Shown: positions 14,087 through 22,907 of the stretch, piece by piece
Numbering within the stretch: the first letter of the stretch is position 1
Layout of the letters: each line of letters starts with the position of its first letter
From: CAYLLT01 sp964384465
GTDB lineage: Bacteria > Planctomycetota > Phycisphaerae > UBA1845 > PWPN01
Direction: 5' to 3'
DNA: 64,000 nucleotides
Assembly (NCBI GenBank): GCA_964384465.1
Contig: CAYLLT010000016.1
Location: 1 to 64,000, forward strand
Notes under the pieces: model-generated
What the model was told of the DNA's origin: nothing
Database searches by the model: none
The model's input: the letters and a program-made list of their open reading frames with translations, nothing else
Translations under genes and position numbers: made by a program

Positions 14087-16405
14087 ATGTTCAACCGGCT
14101 GGGGCACGGCATCGCGACACGTCCTGCACTCTTCGTTCTGGCGTGGGCGATGGCCATTGCGGCCGCCGTCGCATGGTCGATGCTGTCCCCGCCGCATCCG
14201 CCGGGCGAAGTCGGCTCATTTCTGCCGCCGGGTTCGCCCCACATCATATCCAGCGACATCATCAAGGATGCGTTTCCGCGGGTCTGGTCGAACAGCATGA
14301 TCGTCCTGGTCGCCGGCCGTTCGGATGGGCTGACGACGGCCGATCTGTTCTGGCTGGATCGGGCCGCACGCGAAACGCGCGATCAGGCGGCGGCCATCGT
14401 CGACGCAGCGGCGCGATCGGGCGCCGAACGGGGCCAGGTGACCGTGCTTTCGCCCGCGTTGCCGTTTGTTCGCGATCGACTGCTGAGCCGCGACGGCCGG
14501 GCCGCACTGGCATTGGTCAATATGCCGACGAACTTCATCAGCGAAGGCACGATTCGGGTGGTGGATGCGGCTGAGCGGATCATCCGCCGCGATTCGCCGG
14601 CGGGCCTGAGCGTCGAGATCACCGGTTCGGCCGGCATCGGGCACGATTACTTCATCGCCACGCAGCGCGCGGCCCGCCGCACCACGTGGGTCACCATCAT
14701 CGCGGTGCTCCTGATTCTCATTCTGGTCTATCAATCGCCCATCGGCGCGCTGGTCCCGCTCGTCTCCATCGGCGCGAGCGTGTATATCGCGTTCGTCCTG
14801 CTGGGGGCGCTTTCGCGCGTGGGGTGGGAAGTCTCTTCGATGGAGCGGATCTTCTGCGTCGTGCTGATGTTCGGCGCGGGCGTGGACTATGCCCTCTTCT
14901 GGATCGCGCGGTACCGCGAGTCGCTGGCCGAAGGCGGCGACCTGACCGCCTCGGCGCTGCTGGCCACGCAGCGGACCGGTCCGGCCATTCTCGCCAGTGC
15001 GGGCACCACGCTGTGCGGCCTCACCACCATGCTCGCGGCCGACCTGGCCCCCTCGCGCAACGCGGGCAAAGTGCTCGCCGTCGCGATCGTCGTCGCATTG
15101 CTGGCCTCGTTGACCCTCGCGCCGGCACTGGCCCGCTGGCTGGGCCGGTACTTGTTCTGGCCGATGGGCGCGCAGGCTCATGCGGGGCCCGGTCAACGAT
15201 TCGCCTGGCCCTGGCTCGCCCGCACGATCGCGCGGCGGCCGTGGCCCGTGCTGGCGGCGGGCACGGCCACGCTCGCCGGCCTGGCCCTCTGGTCGATGTC
15301 CTTCCCGCCGCGGTTCGACGCGCTCCAGGAGTTGCCTCCAGAAACCTCCTCGGCGCGCGGGCTCCGGCTCGCGGAGGACCATTTCAGCGCGGGTCAGCTT
15401 TATCCCAACTCCGTTCTGGCCATTTTCCCGGCCACAGACAGGCCGAATGATTTATCAGCCATCGCCCGCCGGATCACATCGACAATTGCCGCCCGGCACG
15501 GAGTCGTCGACGTCTACTCACTCGACCGGCCGCTGGGGAAGGCGTCCACCGAGACATCCGTGCCCGCCCCGTTGCTGTCGCTCATGACGCACGCCCTGTA
15601 CCAGGGGCAGACCAAAGCCGGCCAGACCGTTCTGCGATTCGAGGTCCTGCTCAAGGATTTGCCGTTCTCGCTCAAGGCCATCACGAGTTTCGAGGCCATC
15701 GCCGCCGCCGTCCGTCAGCAGGCCGCAAAGATGAGCGGTCCCAACGCCCCACAAATCATGCTCTCCGGCCTGACGTCCTACATCATCAACGTCAAAATGG
15801 TGGTGGTGGCCGATCAGCGGCGGGTCATGACGCTCGCGACGATCATCATCACGGTGATCGTATTCGTGATGGTGCGCAACATGGGTTTGACCCTCTTCAT
15901 GGTCCTCTCCACCTGGCTCACGTACGGCGCGACCATCACGCTGAGCAACTTATTCTTCATCCACGTCATGGGCCTGAGCGGGCTGGATTGGAAGGTGCGG
16001 CTCATCCTGTTCGTCATCGTGGTGGCGGTCGGGCAGGATTACAACATTTTTCTCGTCTCGCGGCTGCTGGATAACGACGGCGGCCTGGATCGGCGCGAGG
16101 CGACCCGCAGGGCGATCATCCGCACCGGCTCGGTCATCAGCAGTTGCGGCATCATCATGGCCGCCACGCTCGGTTCGCTCTGGGCGGGTCGGCTCTCGCT
16201 ACTGCGTCAACTCGGCTTCGCCCTGGCCCTGGGCATCCTGATCGACACGTTCTTCGTCCGCCCGCTGCTGATCCCCAGCTTTTACCTGATCCTGGCCCGC
16301 CGGCGCGGAGCGGCCGATTCCAGAGCACCCCAGATAGCGGGGCAACGGCATCAACCAGACTTGAACGGGGTCACTCGCCGCGGGAAGTCGGAGCTTCCTT
16401 CTTGA
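14087..16405 (+). CDS. MMPL-family RND transporter
   Basis: The 772-residue protein has two repeats, each an N-terminal helix, a large extracytoplasmic loop and a bundle of five or six helices. MMPL signatures are clear: MFGAGVDYALFWIARYRE near residue 263 and VVAVGQDYNIFLVSRLLD near residue 646, both carrying the conserved Asp-Tyr pair of the proton relay. MMPL proteins export lipids or hydrophobic compounds; planctomycete members are sometimes near hopanoid genes, but none is seen here. A GGAGG at 14061-14065 is too far from ATG 14087 to be its ribosome site. Confidence 0.9.
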   Translation: MFNRLGHGIATRPALFVLAWAMAIAAAVAWSMLSPPHPPGEVGSFLPPGSPHIISSDIIKDAFPRVWSNSMIVLVAGRSDGLTTADLFWLDRAARETRDQAAAIVDAAARSGAERGQVTVLSPALPFVRDRLLSRDGRAALALVNMPTNFISEGTIRVVDAAERIIRRDSPAGLSVEITGSAGIGHDYFIATQRAARRTTWVTIIAVLLILILVYQSPIGALVPLVSIGASVYIAFVLLGALSRVGWEVSSMERIFCVVLMFGAGVDYALFWIARYRESLAEGGDLTASALLATQRTGPAILASAGTTLCGLTTMLAADLAPSRNAGKVLAVAIVVALLASLTLAPALARWLGRYLFWPMGAQAHAGPGQRFAWPWLARTIARRPWPVLAAGTATLAGLALWSMSFPPRFDALQELPPETSSARGLRLAEDHFSAGQLYPNSVLAIFPATDRPNDLSAIARRITSTIAARHGVVDVYSLDRPLGKASTETSVPAPLLSLMTHALYQGQTKAGQTVLRFEVLLKDLPFSLKAITSFEAIAAAVRQQAAKMSGPNAPQIMLSGLTSYIINVKMVVVADQRRVMTLATIIITVIVFVMVRNMGLTLFMVLSTWLTYGATITLSNLFFIHVMGLSGLDWKVRLILFVIVVAVGQDYNIFLVSRLLDNDGGLDRREATRRAIIRTGSVISSCGIIMAATLGSLWAGRLSLLRQLGFALALGILIDTFFVRPLLIPSFYLILARRRGAADSRAPQIAGQRHQPDLNGVTRRGKSELPS

Positions 16406-16628
16406 GCGATTTGCGGATTTGCTGGCAGAGCTTCGTCACGTTACCCCAGGTCACGCCCGGCGGGGCCTGGCCGGTATCGGAGAAGTAGGCCATCGCGTCG
16501 GGTACGAACTCGTCGAAGTTCTTTATATCCACGTCGATGGTCTTATCCAGGACCGTCCACATGTCCCTGACCTTGCGGCCCGGATCAATGTTGTAACGAT
16601 GGATGAGGCCATAGAATTTGTTGGGCAC
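16371..16628 (-). pseudogene. Hypothetical protein fragment cut by a repeat element
   Basis: I do not recognise this 85-residue reading frame (starting VPNKFYGLIHRYNIDPGRKV from GTG 16628). Composition looks coding, but no ribosome site is visible, and the frame runs straight into the inverted-repeat element at 16634-16766, beyond which the translation loses protein-like character. It is probably the C-terminal remnant of a larger gene. It overlaps the MMPL stop by 35 bases. Confidence 0.45.
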
Positions 16629-16633
16629 GGGCG

Positions 16634-16766
16634 GGGTGGCCCAGGTTTTCAAACCTGGGGGAGCGATTGCAAACGTGGAACGGATAATGAGTCGGAAGTG
16701 ATTTTTGCGCAGGCGGTTGTCCTCCTGTTCAATCGTGACCCCGGGTCTGGAGGACCTGGGCCACCC
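16634..16766. repeat. 133-bp element with 13-bp terminal inverted repeats
   Basis: GGGTGGCCCAGGT at 16634-16646 is repeated inverted at 16754-16766. The left end contains an 8-bp hairpin with a TTCA loop (16640-16659), like the REP array at 13.7 kb; the right end has an imperfect hairpin. It looks like a small non-autonomous REP/MITE-type insertion and coincides with the 5' break of the minus-strand gene fragment. Confidence 0.6.
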
Positions 16767-16872
16767 TTCCATAGCCCGCCATGCGAATTGGCGGGCAATG
16801 CCCGCCCTACAGGTTGAAATATCCCGCCTTCCCGGCCACAATGACAATATCTTCTTCCTGTCAGGAGCTTAT

Positions 16873-18000
16873 ATGATGACAGTTTCAGTTCAAAGAACTC
16901 GTGCGGTCGTGGCGATCGTTTGCGTGCTCGCGAGCGGCTCCGCCGTTCAGGCGATCGTGAGCACGATCGATGCCACGGTGACCGCACAGGTGCAGGAGTT
17001 CGAAGGCGCCGGCGTCGCCAACTCCGACTTCGCGTTCAAGGACCTGAACGAGACGGCCACCAACCTGCCGCTGGTCGCGACCGCCGTCCTCAAACGCGCC
17101 GGGAGCGGGGGTGACATCGACGCGGCCGCCGTCGCCCAGACGACGTTCAGCGACCCGCGACTCAGCGTGTTGCCCGACCCCAACGAATTCGGCATCGACC
17201 TGGGCGCGTACAGTCTCTCGCCGGTGATCTCCTATTCCGGCGAATGCGCATCGAACGAGACTCGCGAGATCACGTTCCTGTCCAGCGAAATCGGCTTCCC
17301 CGATGGCACACCTCTGGAGGCCGAGAGCCAGTTCTTCGTCGATGGCGTTATCCTCATCTGGGGCGATGTGGGTCAGACGAACCTGGCCGGCACCACCGCG
17401 GAGATGACGCTCAGCGTCGATCAGATTCGCTCCAACGGTTCAGCCACCGTGCTGAGCGCCGGACTCACGCTGACCGGCCAAGCCGATGGAAGTGTGAGCC
17501 TCTCAACGCAGGATGAGCTGACGGCGGATAACGTCATTGTGGCCAATCTGACCGGCGTGGTGAGCAAGCTCGGGCCGGTGCATCTGGTCATCATTCCGAA
17601 CACCGCCCTCACCTACCCATATTCGGCCGACGTCGGTGAAGCCTTTCAGCTCCAGGCCAACATCAACGGAAATATCCGCACGCAACCGCGTACGGGGGCC
17701 GCCATCGTCCTGGGCGTGCCGCTGACCAAAGTGGCTGAACTGGTCAACGAGGTGACCGGCGAGGATGTGGGCAATCAACTCCAGCAGGCTTTGCAGTTGC
17801 TGCTCATCACTTCGCCGCTGCCGCTCAAGCCGCTGGCGCCCAAAGCGGAGCCGACCACCGTTCGCGTAGTCGATCGTCTCGCATCGCCGTCGTGCGGGAG
17901 GATGGGGATCGAATCGGCACTGCTCATGGCCGGGCTGGCTCTGAGGGTGGGGCTGTCCTCCAGCCGAAAGATTCGCCGGTTTTCTCGTCCGGTTCGTTGA
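16873..18000 (+). CDS. Secreted hypothetical protein with C-terminal sorting-like tail
   Basis: The 375-residue protein starts at ATG 16873 (AGGAG 5 bases upstream) with a signal peptide ending near VQA. The body is acidic and beta-rich with no family I recognise. The end has the three-part layout of envelope sorting tags: a Ser/Cys-Gly motif (SPSCGRMG), a hydrophobic helix (ESALLMAGLALRVGL) and a basic cluster (SRKIRRFSR). This suggests anchoring or processing at the membrane. Confidence 0.68.
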   Translation: MMTVSVQRTRAVVAIVCVLASGSAVQAIVSTIDATVTAQVQEFEGAGVANSDFAFKDLNETATNLPLVATAVLKRAGSGGDIDAAAVAQTTFSDPRLSVLPDPNEFGIDLGAYSLSPVISYSGECASNETREITFLSSEIGFPDGTPLEAESQFFVDGVILIWGDVGQTNLAGTTAEMTLSVDQIRSNGSATVLSAGLTLTGQADGSVSLSTQDELTADNVIVANLTGVVSKLGPVHLVIIPNTALTYPYSADVGEAFQLQANINGNIRTQPRTGAAIVLGVPLTKVAELVNEVTGEDVGNQLQQALQLLLITSPLPLKPLAPKAEPTTVRVVDRLASPSCGRMGIESALLMAGLALRVGLSSSRKIRRFSRPVR

Positions 18001-18117
18001 AAACAGATTGTCTAAATGATCTTGCTCATTCCTGGCGCGAGAACTGTACGTTGATGGGCCGCTGTGAGATCAAAACGTAAGTTGTTGTCATAAATAATTT
18101 TAAGTTCGATAAGTGCG

Positions 18118-18148
18118 CTCCTCGCCATCCGCCGAAATCGGCGAGGAG
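18118..18148 (+). terminator. Hairpin after the secreted-protein gene
   Basis: CTCCTCGCC (18118-18126) and GGCGAGGAG (18140-18148) form a perfect 9-bp stem with a further small stem inside, followed by TGACTTTTACG. It probably ends transcription of the gene that stops at 18000. Confidence 0.5.
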
Positions 18149-18198
18149 TGACTTTTACGCGTTCTCAGGGACGGCCCCAGATTCTTGCCGAAGATTGC

Positions 18199-18227
18199 GT
18201 GACAAGCGGAAGCGCATCTGCTATACT
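18199..18227 (+). promoter_or_regulatory. Strong sigma-70 promoter upstream of coaE
   Basis: GTGACA (18199-18204) and an extended TGC-TATACT -10 box (18222-18227) are separated by 17 bases. Transcription would begin near 18234, leaving a leader of almost 300 bases before coaE. Confidence 0.6.
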
Positions 18228-18234
18228 CCGGCTT

Positions 18235-18493
18235 GCCTGACGGTTGCAGATCGCATAGCATTGTTAGGCGGTGTCAACGGGGTCACCACTTGACCCGCGG
18301 CCTTCAGGCGTCATCTCCCGCGCTTGTCGGATTGGATCTGAGCAAGAATCCCTGAAGACGAGACCGATTCACGCATCTCGATCGCGAGAAGCGTAGCGTG
18401 AGCGCGTCAGGTGATGAGCCGGGACCTTTACGAGTTTCCAGGACGAAGACTCATTGCCACTGATTTGGTGGATGGCGACGAGCCGGATGATCG
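18235..18493 (+). other. Unexplained long leader or small RNA candidate
   Basis: No protein frame of interest is seen. The region includes a 6-bp stem GGGTCA/TGACCC near 18280-18297 and further GC-rich pairings. It could be a structured 5' leader of coaE or an independent small RNA made from the promoter at 18199-18227. I could not match it to 6S RNA, RNase P, SRP RNA, tmRNA or a known riboswitch by eye. Confidence 0.3.
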
Positions 18494-18523
18494 ATGTTCC
18501 GGCAGGTGAAGGCTGATTTGGGC

Positions 18524-19135
18524 ATGGCCGCCGGCAAGCCGATTATCGGTCTGACCGGCGGGATCGGATCGGGGAAAAGCACGGTCGCTTCCATGCTGGA
18601 GAGCCTGGGGGCGGCGGTGATTTCCGCCGACCGCCTGAGCCACGAAGAGCTCGATTCTCCCGAAGTACTGGAGCGCGTGCGAGCTTCGTGGGGCGCTGCG
18701 ATGGTCCTGCCGGACGGCCGGGCCGATCGTGATGAGATCCGGCGAATCGTGGCGCACGATCCGTCCGCCCGCGGGCAGCTCGAATCATGGCTGCACCCGC
18801 GAATTACGCGGCGGCGCGATGAATTGACCCGGTACTTTCAGCAAGATCCGTCGGTGCGTGCGATTGTTTGGGACGCGCCCCTGTTGCACGAAGCGGGCTG
18901 GGCGGAACAGTGTACTTGTATCATTTTTGTTGATGCTGCTGAGGATGTCCGGGCAGCGCGCGTGCTGCGTGAACGGGGTTGGACGGCCGACGAACTGGCC
19001 AAGCTGGAAAAAGCGCAGAAACCACTTGATTTTAAGAGAGCTAGCGCCGATCATAGAGTAGTGAACAACTCCGATACAGATGCTCTCCGCCGGCGGGTGG
19101 AGGGCGTCTTTTCCCAAATACTCCCCGGTGCTTAA
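18524..19135 (+). CDS. coaE: Dephospho-CoA kinase
   Basis: CoaE phosphorylates dephospho-CoA in the last step of coenzyme A synthesis. The P-loop GLTGGIGSGKST, the DRLSHEELD segment and VWDAPLLHEAG are typical. An ATG at 18494 would add ten residues; I prefer ATG 18524 because known CoaE proteins begin just before the P-loop, though neither start has a well-placed Shine-Dalgarno. Length (about 203 residues) is normal. It lies 113 bases upstream of rho. Confidence 0.92.
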   Translation: MAAGKPIIGLTGGIGSGKSTVASMLESLGAAVISADRLSHEELDSPEVLERVRASWGAAMVLPDGRADRDEIRRIVAHDPSARGQLESWLHPRITRRRDELTRYFQQDPSVRAIVWDAPLLHEAGWAEQCTCIIFVDAAEDVRAARVLRERGWTADELAKLEKAQKPLDFKRASADHRVVNNSDTDALRRRVEGVFSQILPGA

Positions 19136-19248
19136 GAAAACCGCTCCGTGGTTCACATAGTTGCCGGTTGACGTGTGTTGTATGACACGGATGACCGCTT
19201 GAATGCATTCACAATTTTCTGGTTGTTGTTACCCGCAGGAGGATCGTC

Positions 19249-20718
19249 ATGGCGAGAGCCAACGATAAGACGAAGAGTCATGCCACTCGCAACGGCGGCC
19301 GCCGAAGGCCGGTCAAACCGATGGACGACGATGTTGATGAGTCGCCGGTGGCAGTGGCTAATGGCGAGGATACGGCCGTCGATGCGCCCGAGCAGTCGTC
19401 GTCGATCGACGCCGAAACCCATGCCAAATACGAAGAGGTCAAACGCGGCGATCTGCACATCAAGGATTTGCAGAAGCTCGACGTGCAGGCCCTGCACGAC
19501 ATCGCCCAGACGGAAGGCCTCACCGAATACACCGGCCTGACCAAGGCCGAGCTGATTTTCAAGATATTGAAGGAGCGCATCCGCCAGAACGGGCTGATGT
19601 ATGGCGAAGGCGTACTCGAGATTCTGCCGGACGGCTTCGGATTCCTGCGCAACCCCGAATACATGTACCTGCCCTGCCCGGACGACATTTACGTGAGCCC
19701 GTCGCAGATTCGGCGGTTCGGCCTGCGCACCGGTCACATCGTGGCCGGGCAGATCCGCCCGCCCAAGGAGTCGGAGCGCTATTTCGCCCTGCTCCGCGTC
19801 GAGGCGATCAACTTCGAGGATCCCGAGCGCGTCACCGAAAAGACCAACTTCGAGGACCTCACGCCGCTGCACCCCGGCCCCAAGGTGACCGACAAGACGA
19901 CGGTGGGCGTCGAGGGGCGATTCCGGCTGGAGACCGCGCCGGACGAGATTAATATGCGGATTGTTGACCTGGTGACGCCGATCGGCAAAGGCCAGCGCAT
20001 GCTGATCGTCGCTCCGCCGCGGACCGGCAAGACCGTGCTGCTGCAAAAGATGGCCAACGCCATCTCCGCCAACGATACGAGCGCGTACGTGATCATCCTG
20101 CTCATCGACGAGCGGCCCGAGGAAGTGACCGAGATGCAGCGGGCCACCAAGGCGGAGGTGATCTCCTCCACGTTCGACGAGCCCGCCAGCCGGCACGTGC
20201 AGGTCGCCGAGATGGTGATCGAGAAGGCCAAGCGCATGGTCGAGTACGGCCACGACGTGGTCATCCTGCTCGATTCGATCACGCGTCTGGCCCGCGCGTA
20301 CAACACCGAAGTGCCGCACTCCGGCAAGATTCTGACCGGCGGCGTGGACGCCAACGCGCTGCAGAAGCCCAAGCGCTTCTTCGGCGCCGCCCGCAACATC
20401 GAAGAAGGCGGCTCGCTGACCATCATCGGCNNNNNNNNNNACGAAGTGATCTTCGAGGAATTCAAAGGCACGGGTAACAGCGAGTTGCACCTCGACCGCC
20501 GCCTGGTCGATCGGCGCACGTGGCCGGCCATCGACATCGCCGCCAGCGGCACGCGAAAGGAAGAACTCCTGCTCGCCCCCGATGAGCTGGAGCTGGTCTA
20601 CAAGCTTCGCCGCGTGCTCAGCGACATGAACGTCGTCGAGTCGATCGAGCTGCTCCGCACCCGCCTGCTGAAGGTCCGCACCAACGCCGAGTTCCTCATG
20701 ACCATGAACCTCGGCTAG
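19249..20718 (+). CDS. rho: Transcription termination factor Rho (sequence interrupted by gap)
   Basis: Rho is the hexameric RNA helicase that ends transcription. The N-terminal 60 residues are a basic/acidic extension. The Rho N-terminal RNA-binding domains follow (DLQKLDVQALHDIAQ; DGFGFLRNPEYMYLPCPDDI), then the ATPase core: Walker A APPRTGKTVLLQ, Walker B VVILLDSITRLARAYN. The gap at 20431-20440 replaces part of the segment normally reading SLTIIATALxDTGSRMDEV, so about 7 residues more than the ten Ns allow are missing. AGGAGG precedes ATG 19249. Confidence 0.95.
   Translation: MARANDKTKSHATRNGGRRRPVKPMDDDVDESPVAVANGEDTAVDAPEQSSSIDAETHAKYEEVKRGDLHIKDLQKLDVQALHDIAQTEGLTEYTGLTKAELIFKILKERIRQNGLMYGEGVLEILPDGFGFLRNPEYMYLPCPDDIYVSPSQIRRFGLRTGHIVAGQIRPPKESERYFALLRVEAINFEDPERVTEKTNFEDLTPLHPGPKVTDKTTVGVEGRFRLETAPDEINMRIVDLVTPIGKGQRMLIVAPPRTGKTVLLQKMANAISANDTSAYVIILLIDERPEEVTEMQRATKAEVISSTFDEPASRHVQVAEMVIEKAKRMVEYGHDVVILLDSITRLARAYNTEVPHSGKILTGGVDANALQKPKRFFGAARNIEEGGSLTIIGXXXXEVIFEEFKGTGNSELHLDRRLVDRRTWPAIDIAASGTRKEELLLAPDELELVYKLRRVLSDMNVVESIELLRTRLLKVRTNAEFLMTMNLG
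20431..20440. other. Assembly gap of ten Ns inside rho
   Basis: The frame is kept across the Ns, but comparison with conserved Rho sequence suggests the true gap is about 30 bases. It is therefore a placeholder of fixed length. Confidence 0.98.
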
Positions 20719-20839
20719 GGAACAGGGGGTGGGGATGAGGGAACAGGCACATCAGAGCCGCGAGCGCAAGCGACCGGTTCGGTCGACCGAGACTGGTGTC
20801 AAATCCTGACGTTGCCCGATTCGCCGGAGCTTGCCACCC

Positions 20840-21526
20840 ATGGGCTCCACGATAACTTCTCCCCGGTTATCGCTGATTTTCAGCCGAGAGAATCTCGTTA
20901 TCCGGGACGAGTGGATCCAGGACAAGCCTTTGGTCCTGCATGCCATCGCAAATCTCTTCGGCGATCACCAGATGCCTTACGTGATCGTGGGCGCTTTTGC
21001 CGTCCAGGTCCACTGCTCACATTCTCGACCCACCGATGATATCGACCTCGTCACATCGTGCGAGTCATTCGCCCGCCTCCAATCGACCGAAGAGTGGAGG
21101 CGATATGGCTTCAGGTACAAGGCGGGTCGCAGGCAAATCGTCACCTTGCGTCACGACGAGGGTAATGTGAATGTGGATGTCATCCTGGATAGACGGTTTG
21201 CCCAGACTCTGGATGATCCACACGAGGAAGTTCTCGACGGTCGGCCGATCTTATTCTGCTCGGCTGAGAAACTGGCGTTCTCAAAGCTGCGAACTCAGCA
21301 GAAGAACTGGTCCAGAGACCCCGGCAAGCGAATGCAGGACCGCGTGCATCTCATAGAACTTCTCCAGGAGCATCCCGAACTTGTCGAAGCCGTGAAGCAG
21401 GAACCGATGACCACCCCTGAAATGCGCCAGATTATGGAGGAAGATTTCAGTAGTCTGGGTCCGTACATCGAGGACGATATCCTTCTTCTACCCGAGGACG
21501 GCTCGGAGGATTCGGACGTCGACTGA
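20840..21526 (+). CDS. Nucleotidyltransferase-fold protein
   Basis: The segment MPYVIVGAFAVQVHCSHSRP followed by TDDIDLV is the polymerase-beta-like active site of the AbiEii/DUF6036 type, with the DxD pair present. A later VNVDVILD adds a third acidic residue. Such proteins act as nucleotidyltransferase toxins or, in other families, as antitoxin partners. Start is probably ATG 20840. It is followed at 18 bases by a second nucleotidyltransferase-like gene, suggesting an operon. Confidence 0.68.
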   Translation: MGSTITSPRLSLIFSRENLVIRDEWIQDKPLVLHAIANLFGDHQMPYVIVGAFAVQVHCSHSRPTDDIDLVTSCESFARLQSTEEWRRYGFRYKAGRRQIVTLRHDEGNVNVDVILDRRFAQTLDDPHEEVLDGRPILFCSAEKLAFSKLRTQQKNWSRDPGKRMQDRVHLIELLQEHPELVEAVKQEPMTTPEMRQIMEEDFSSLGPYIEDDILLLPEDGSEDSDVD

Positions 21527-21544
21527 AGTGTTCAAGGGCGCGAC

Positions 21545-22012
21545 ATGTCTCTGGCCGAGATGCAAATGGATGGATATCTCCCGCCGGGAATTCACGCGGC
21601 TCCACTGGCAGAAGTGTCAGGGCGCTTTGGAACGGCGTCCGCCTCCCGCCGCAAGTGGACCGAACTGCTGCTATCAGTCGTTTCCGCGGCGACCGCGTAT
21701 CCGACCATGAAGCGAGTGCTGGTCTGGGGAAGCTTCATAAGCGACAAGCCGGAACCGGCGGATTTGGATTATTCTGTGGTTGTGTCCGTCGATCACGCAA
21801 AAGCGGAGGTGGCCGATGAGCACCGTCCGTACTTCGTGCCATTTGAAGCCCGAAAACATTTCGGTATCGACGCTGGTTATCTGATTATTCGTGATTATCC
21901 GCTAGAATACTACATGGAGCGGGTCGATTTTCTATGCCGGCGGCACGATGGACGTCCGCGCGGGATTGTTGAGATCAGTCTGCGAGGAGAGATCGCGGGA
22001 GGTGGCCAATGA
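21545..22012 (+). CDS. DUF6932-like nucleotidyltransferase-fold protein
   Basis: The N-terminal LPPGIHAAPLAEVSGRFG and the later VLVWGSFISDKPEPADLDYS are typical of the DUF6932 family, a small polymerase-beta-like fold with GS...DxD. The family is unassigned but frequent in toxin-antitoxin-like or defence loci. Its stop overlaps the next start (ATGA at 22009-22012), so translation is coupled. Confidence 0.65.
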   Translation: MSLAEMQMDGYLPPGIHAAPLAEVSGRFGTASASRRKWTELLLSVVSAATAYPTMKRVLVWGSFISDKPEPADLDYSVVVSVDHAKAEVADEHRPYFVPFEARKHFGIDAGYLIIRDYPLEYYMERVDFLCRRHDGRPRGIVEISLRGEIAGGGQ

Positions 22013-22230
22013 TTAACGGTGAACGGGAACTGCGATACGCGTACGAGTCGGTCGCGAAGATGTATTCGCTGCGGGATCGGCTGGCGGCGGACACGTCCGG
22101 CGACCCACAGACGCGCGCGGATGAGGTCGAAGGTGTTGAGGCGATGATCCGCAAAGTCGAAAGACAGATCGCGGAGTATCTTGCGGCCCATCCAGAGCGG
22201 ACGCGTGAACAGGCGACCAGCGCTGCATAG
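22009..22230 (+). CDS. Small alpha-helical partner protein
   Basis: This 73-residue protein is predicted to be two long helices (YAYESVAKMYSLRDRLAADT and GVEAMIRKVERQIAEYLAAH). It overlaps the DUF6932 gene by 4 bases (ATGA), so the two are almost certainly made together. No family is recognised; a partner or antitoxin role is inference from the layout. Confidence 0.6.
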   Translation: MINGERELRYAYESVAKMYSLRDRLAADTSGDPQTRADEVEGVEAMIRKVERQIAEYLAAHPERTREQATSAA

Positions 22231-22363
22231 AAGAGAAATCTCCAGCGCCTTCAGTGCGCTGCCCCGAGAACATCTAACCGGCAGCGCCGCGAACCCGTTG
22301 TCCACCTGCGCCGTAGAGTCTGTATCGGGCCGGCTGAGTTCAGCCGCGATGTTGAGGGCGGCA

Positions 22364-22846
22364 ATGAAACTTCGATCCAGATGGCTGAGATGGGCCACTG
22401 CCAGTCTATTCGTAATCTGCGTTTTTGTTCACATACTGAGTTACTGGGCTATCCTCTATGGTAGGAGTGGAAGCAGGCATGTCTTGCTCTCGCGCGGGAT
22501 CATCATTTTCACAAGCTGCCCCACATGGGAACAGTCTTGGGCATTTGGCATCGTGCCCATGCCTTTCAGGAACGGCACCTCATGTTGGAGTGGTCCGCCG
22601 CCACGTTGGGAGCCTCTGTATTCGTGGGGCGCGCCACGTCAACTCCTTCGTGTCCAGCTTTGGATCTCACTGCTCGTCGTCGGCGCGCCCGCCGTTTTCC
22701 TCTGGTTCTCTGGTCGAAGGCGGTTCGCTCCCGGATGCTGCCGAGTCTGTGGTTACGACCTCCGCGCTACACCTGATCGTTGCCCCGAATGCGGCACGGT
22801 GACAGGAGAACATCCCGCCACCCCTGCGAACCCGTCGCCCGCCTGA
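22364..22846 (+). CDS. Membrane protein with C-terminal zinc ribbon
   Basis: Two hydrophobic segments (about residues 8-27 and 97-120) enclose an extracytoplasmic stretch. The C-terminal zinc ribbon CRVCGYDLRATPDRCPECGT is a hallmark of many Planctomycetota membrane proteins of unknown function. I chose ATG 22364 because GAGGGCGGC precedes it; longer frames lack a site. Confidence 0.68.
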   Translation: MKLRSRWLRWATASLFVICVFVHILSYWAILYGRSGSRHVLLSRGIIIFTSCPTWEQSWAFGIVPMPFRNGTSCWSGPPPRWEPLYSWGAPRQLLRVQLWISLLVVGAPAVFLWFSGRRRFAPGCCRVCGYDLRATPDRCPECGTVTGEHPATPANPSPA

Positions 22847-22907
22847 GCCGTACTCCCTGTATCGTGTATCCATTCGCCCCAGCCTCGCATAGAATCACCG
22901 GACTATT

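Noticed and set aside
19153..20490. Minus-strand frame of 445 codons opposite rho
   Set aside because: It mirrors rho and runs through the assembly gap; no family features.
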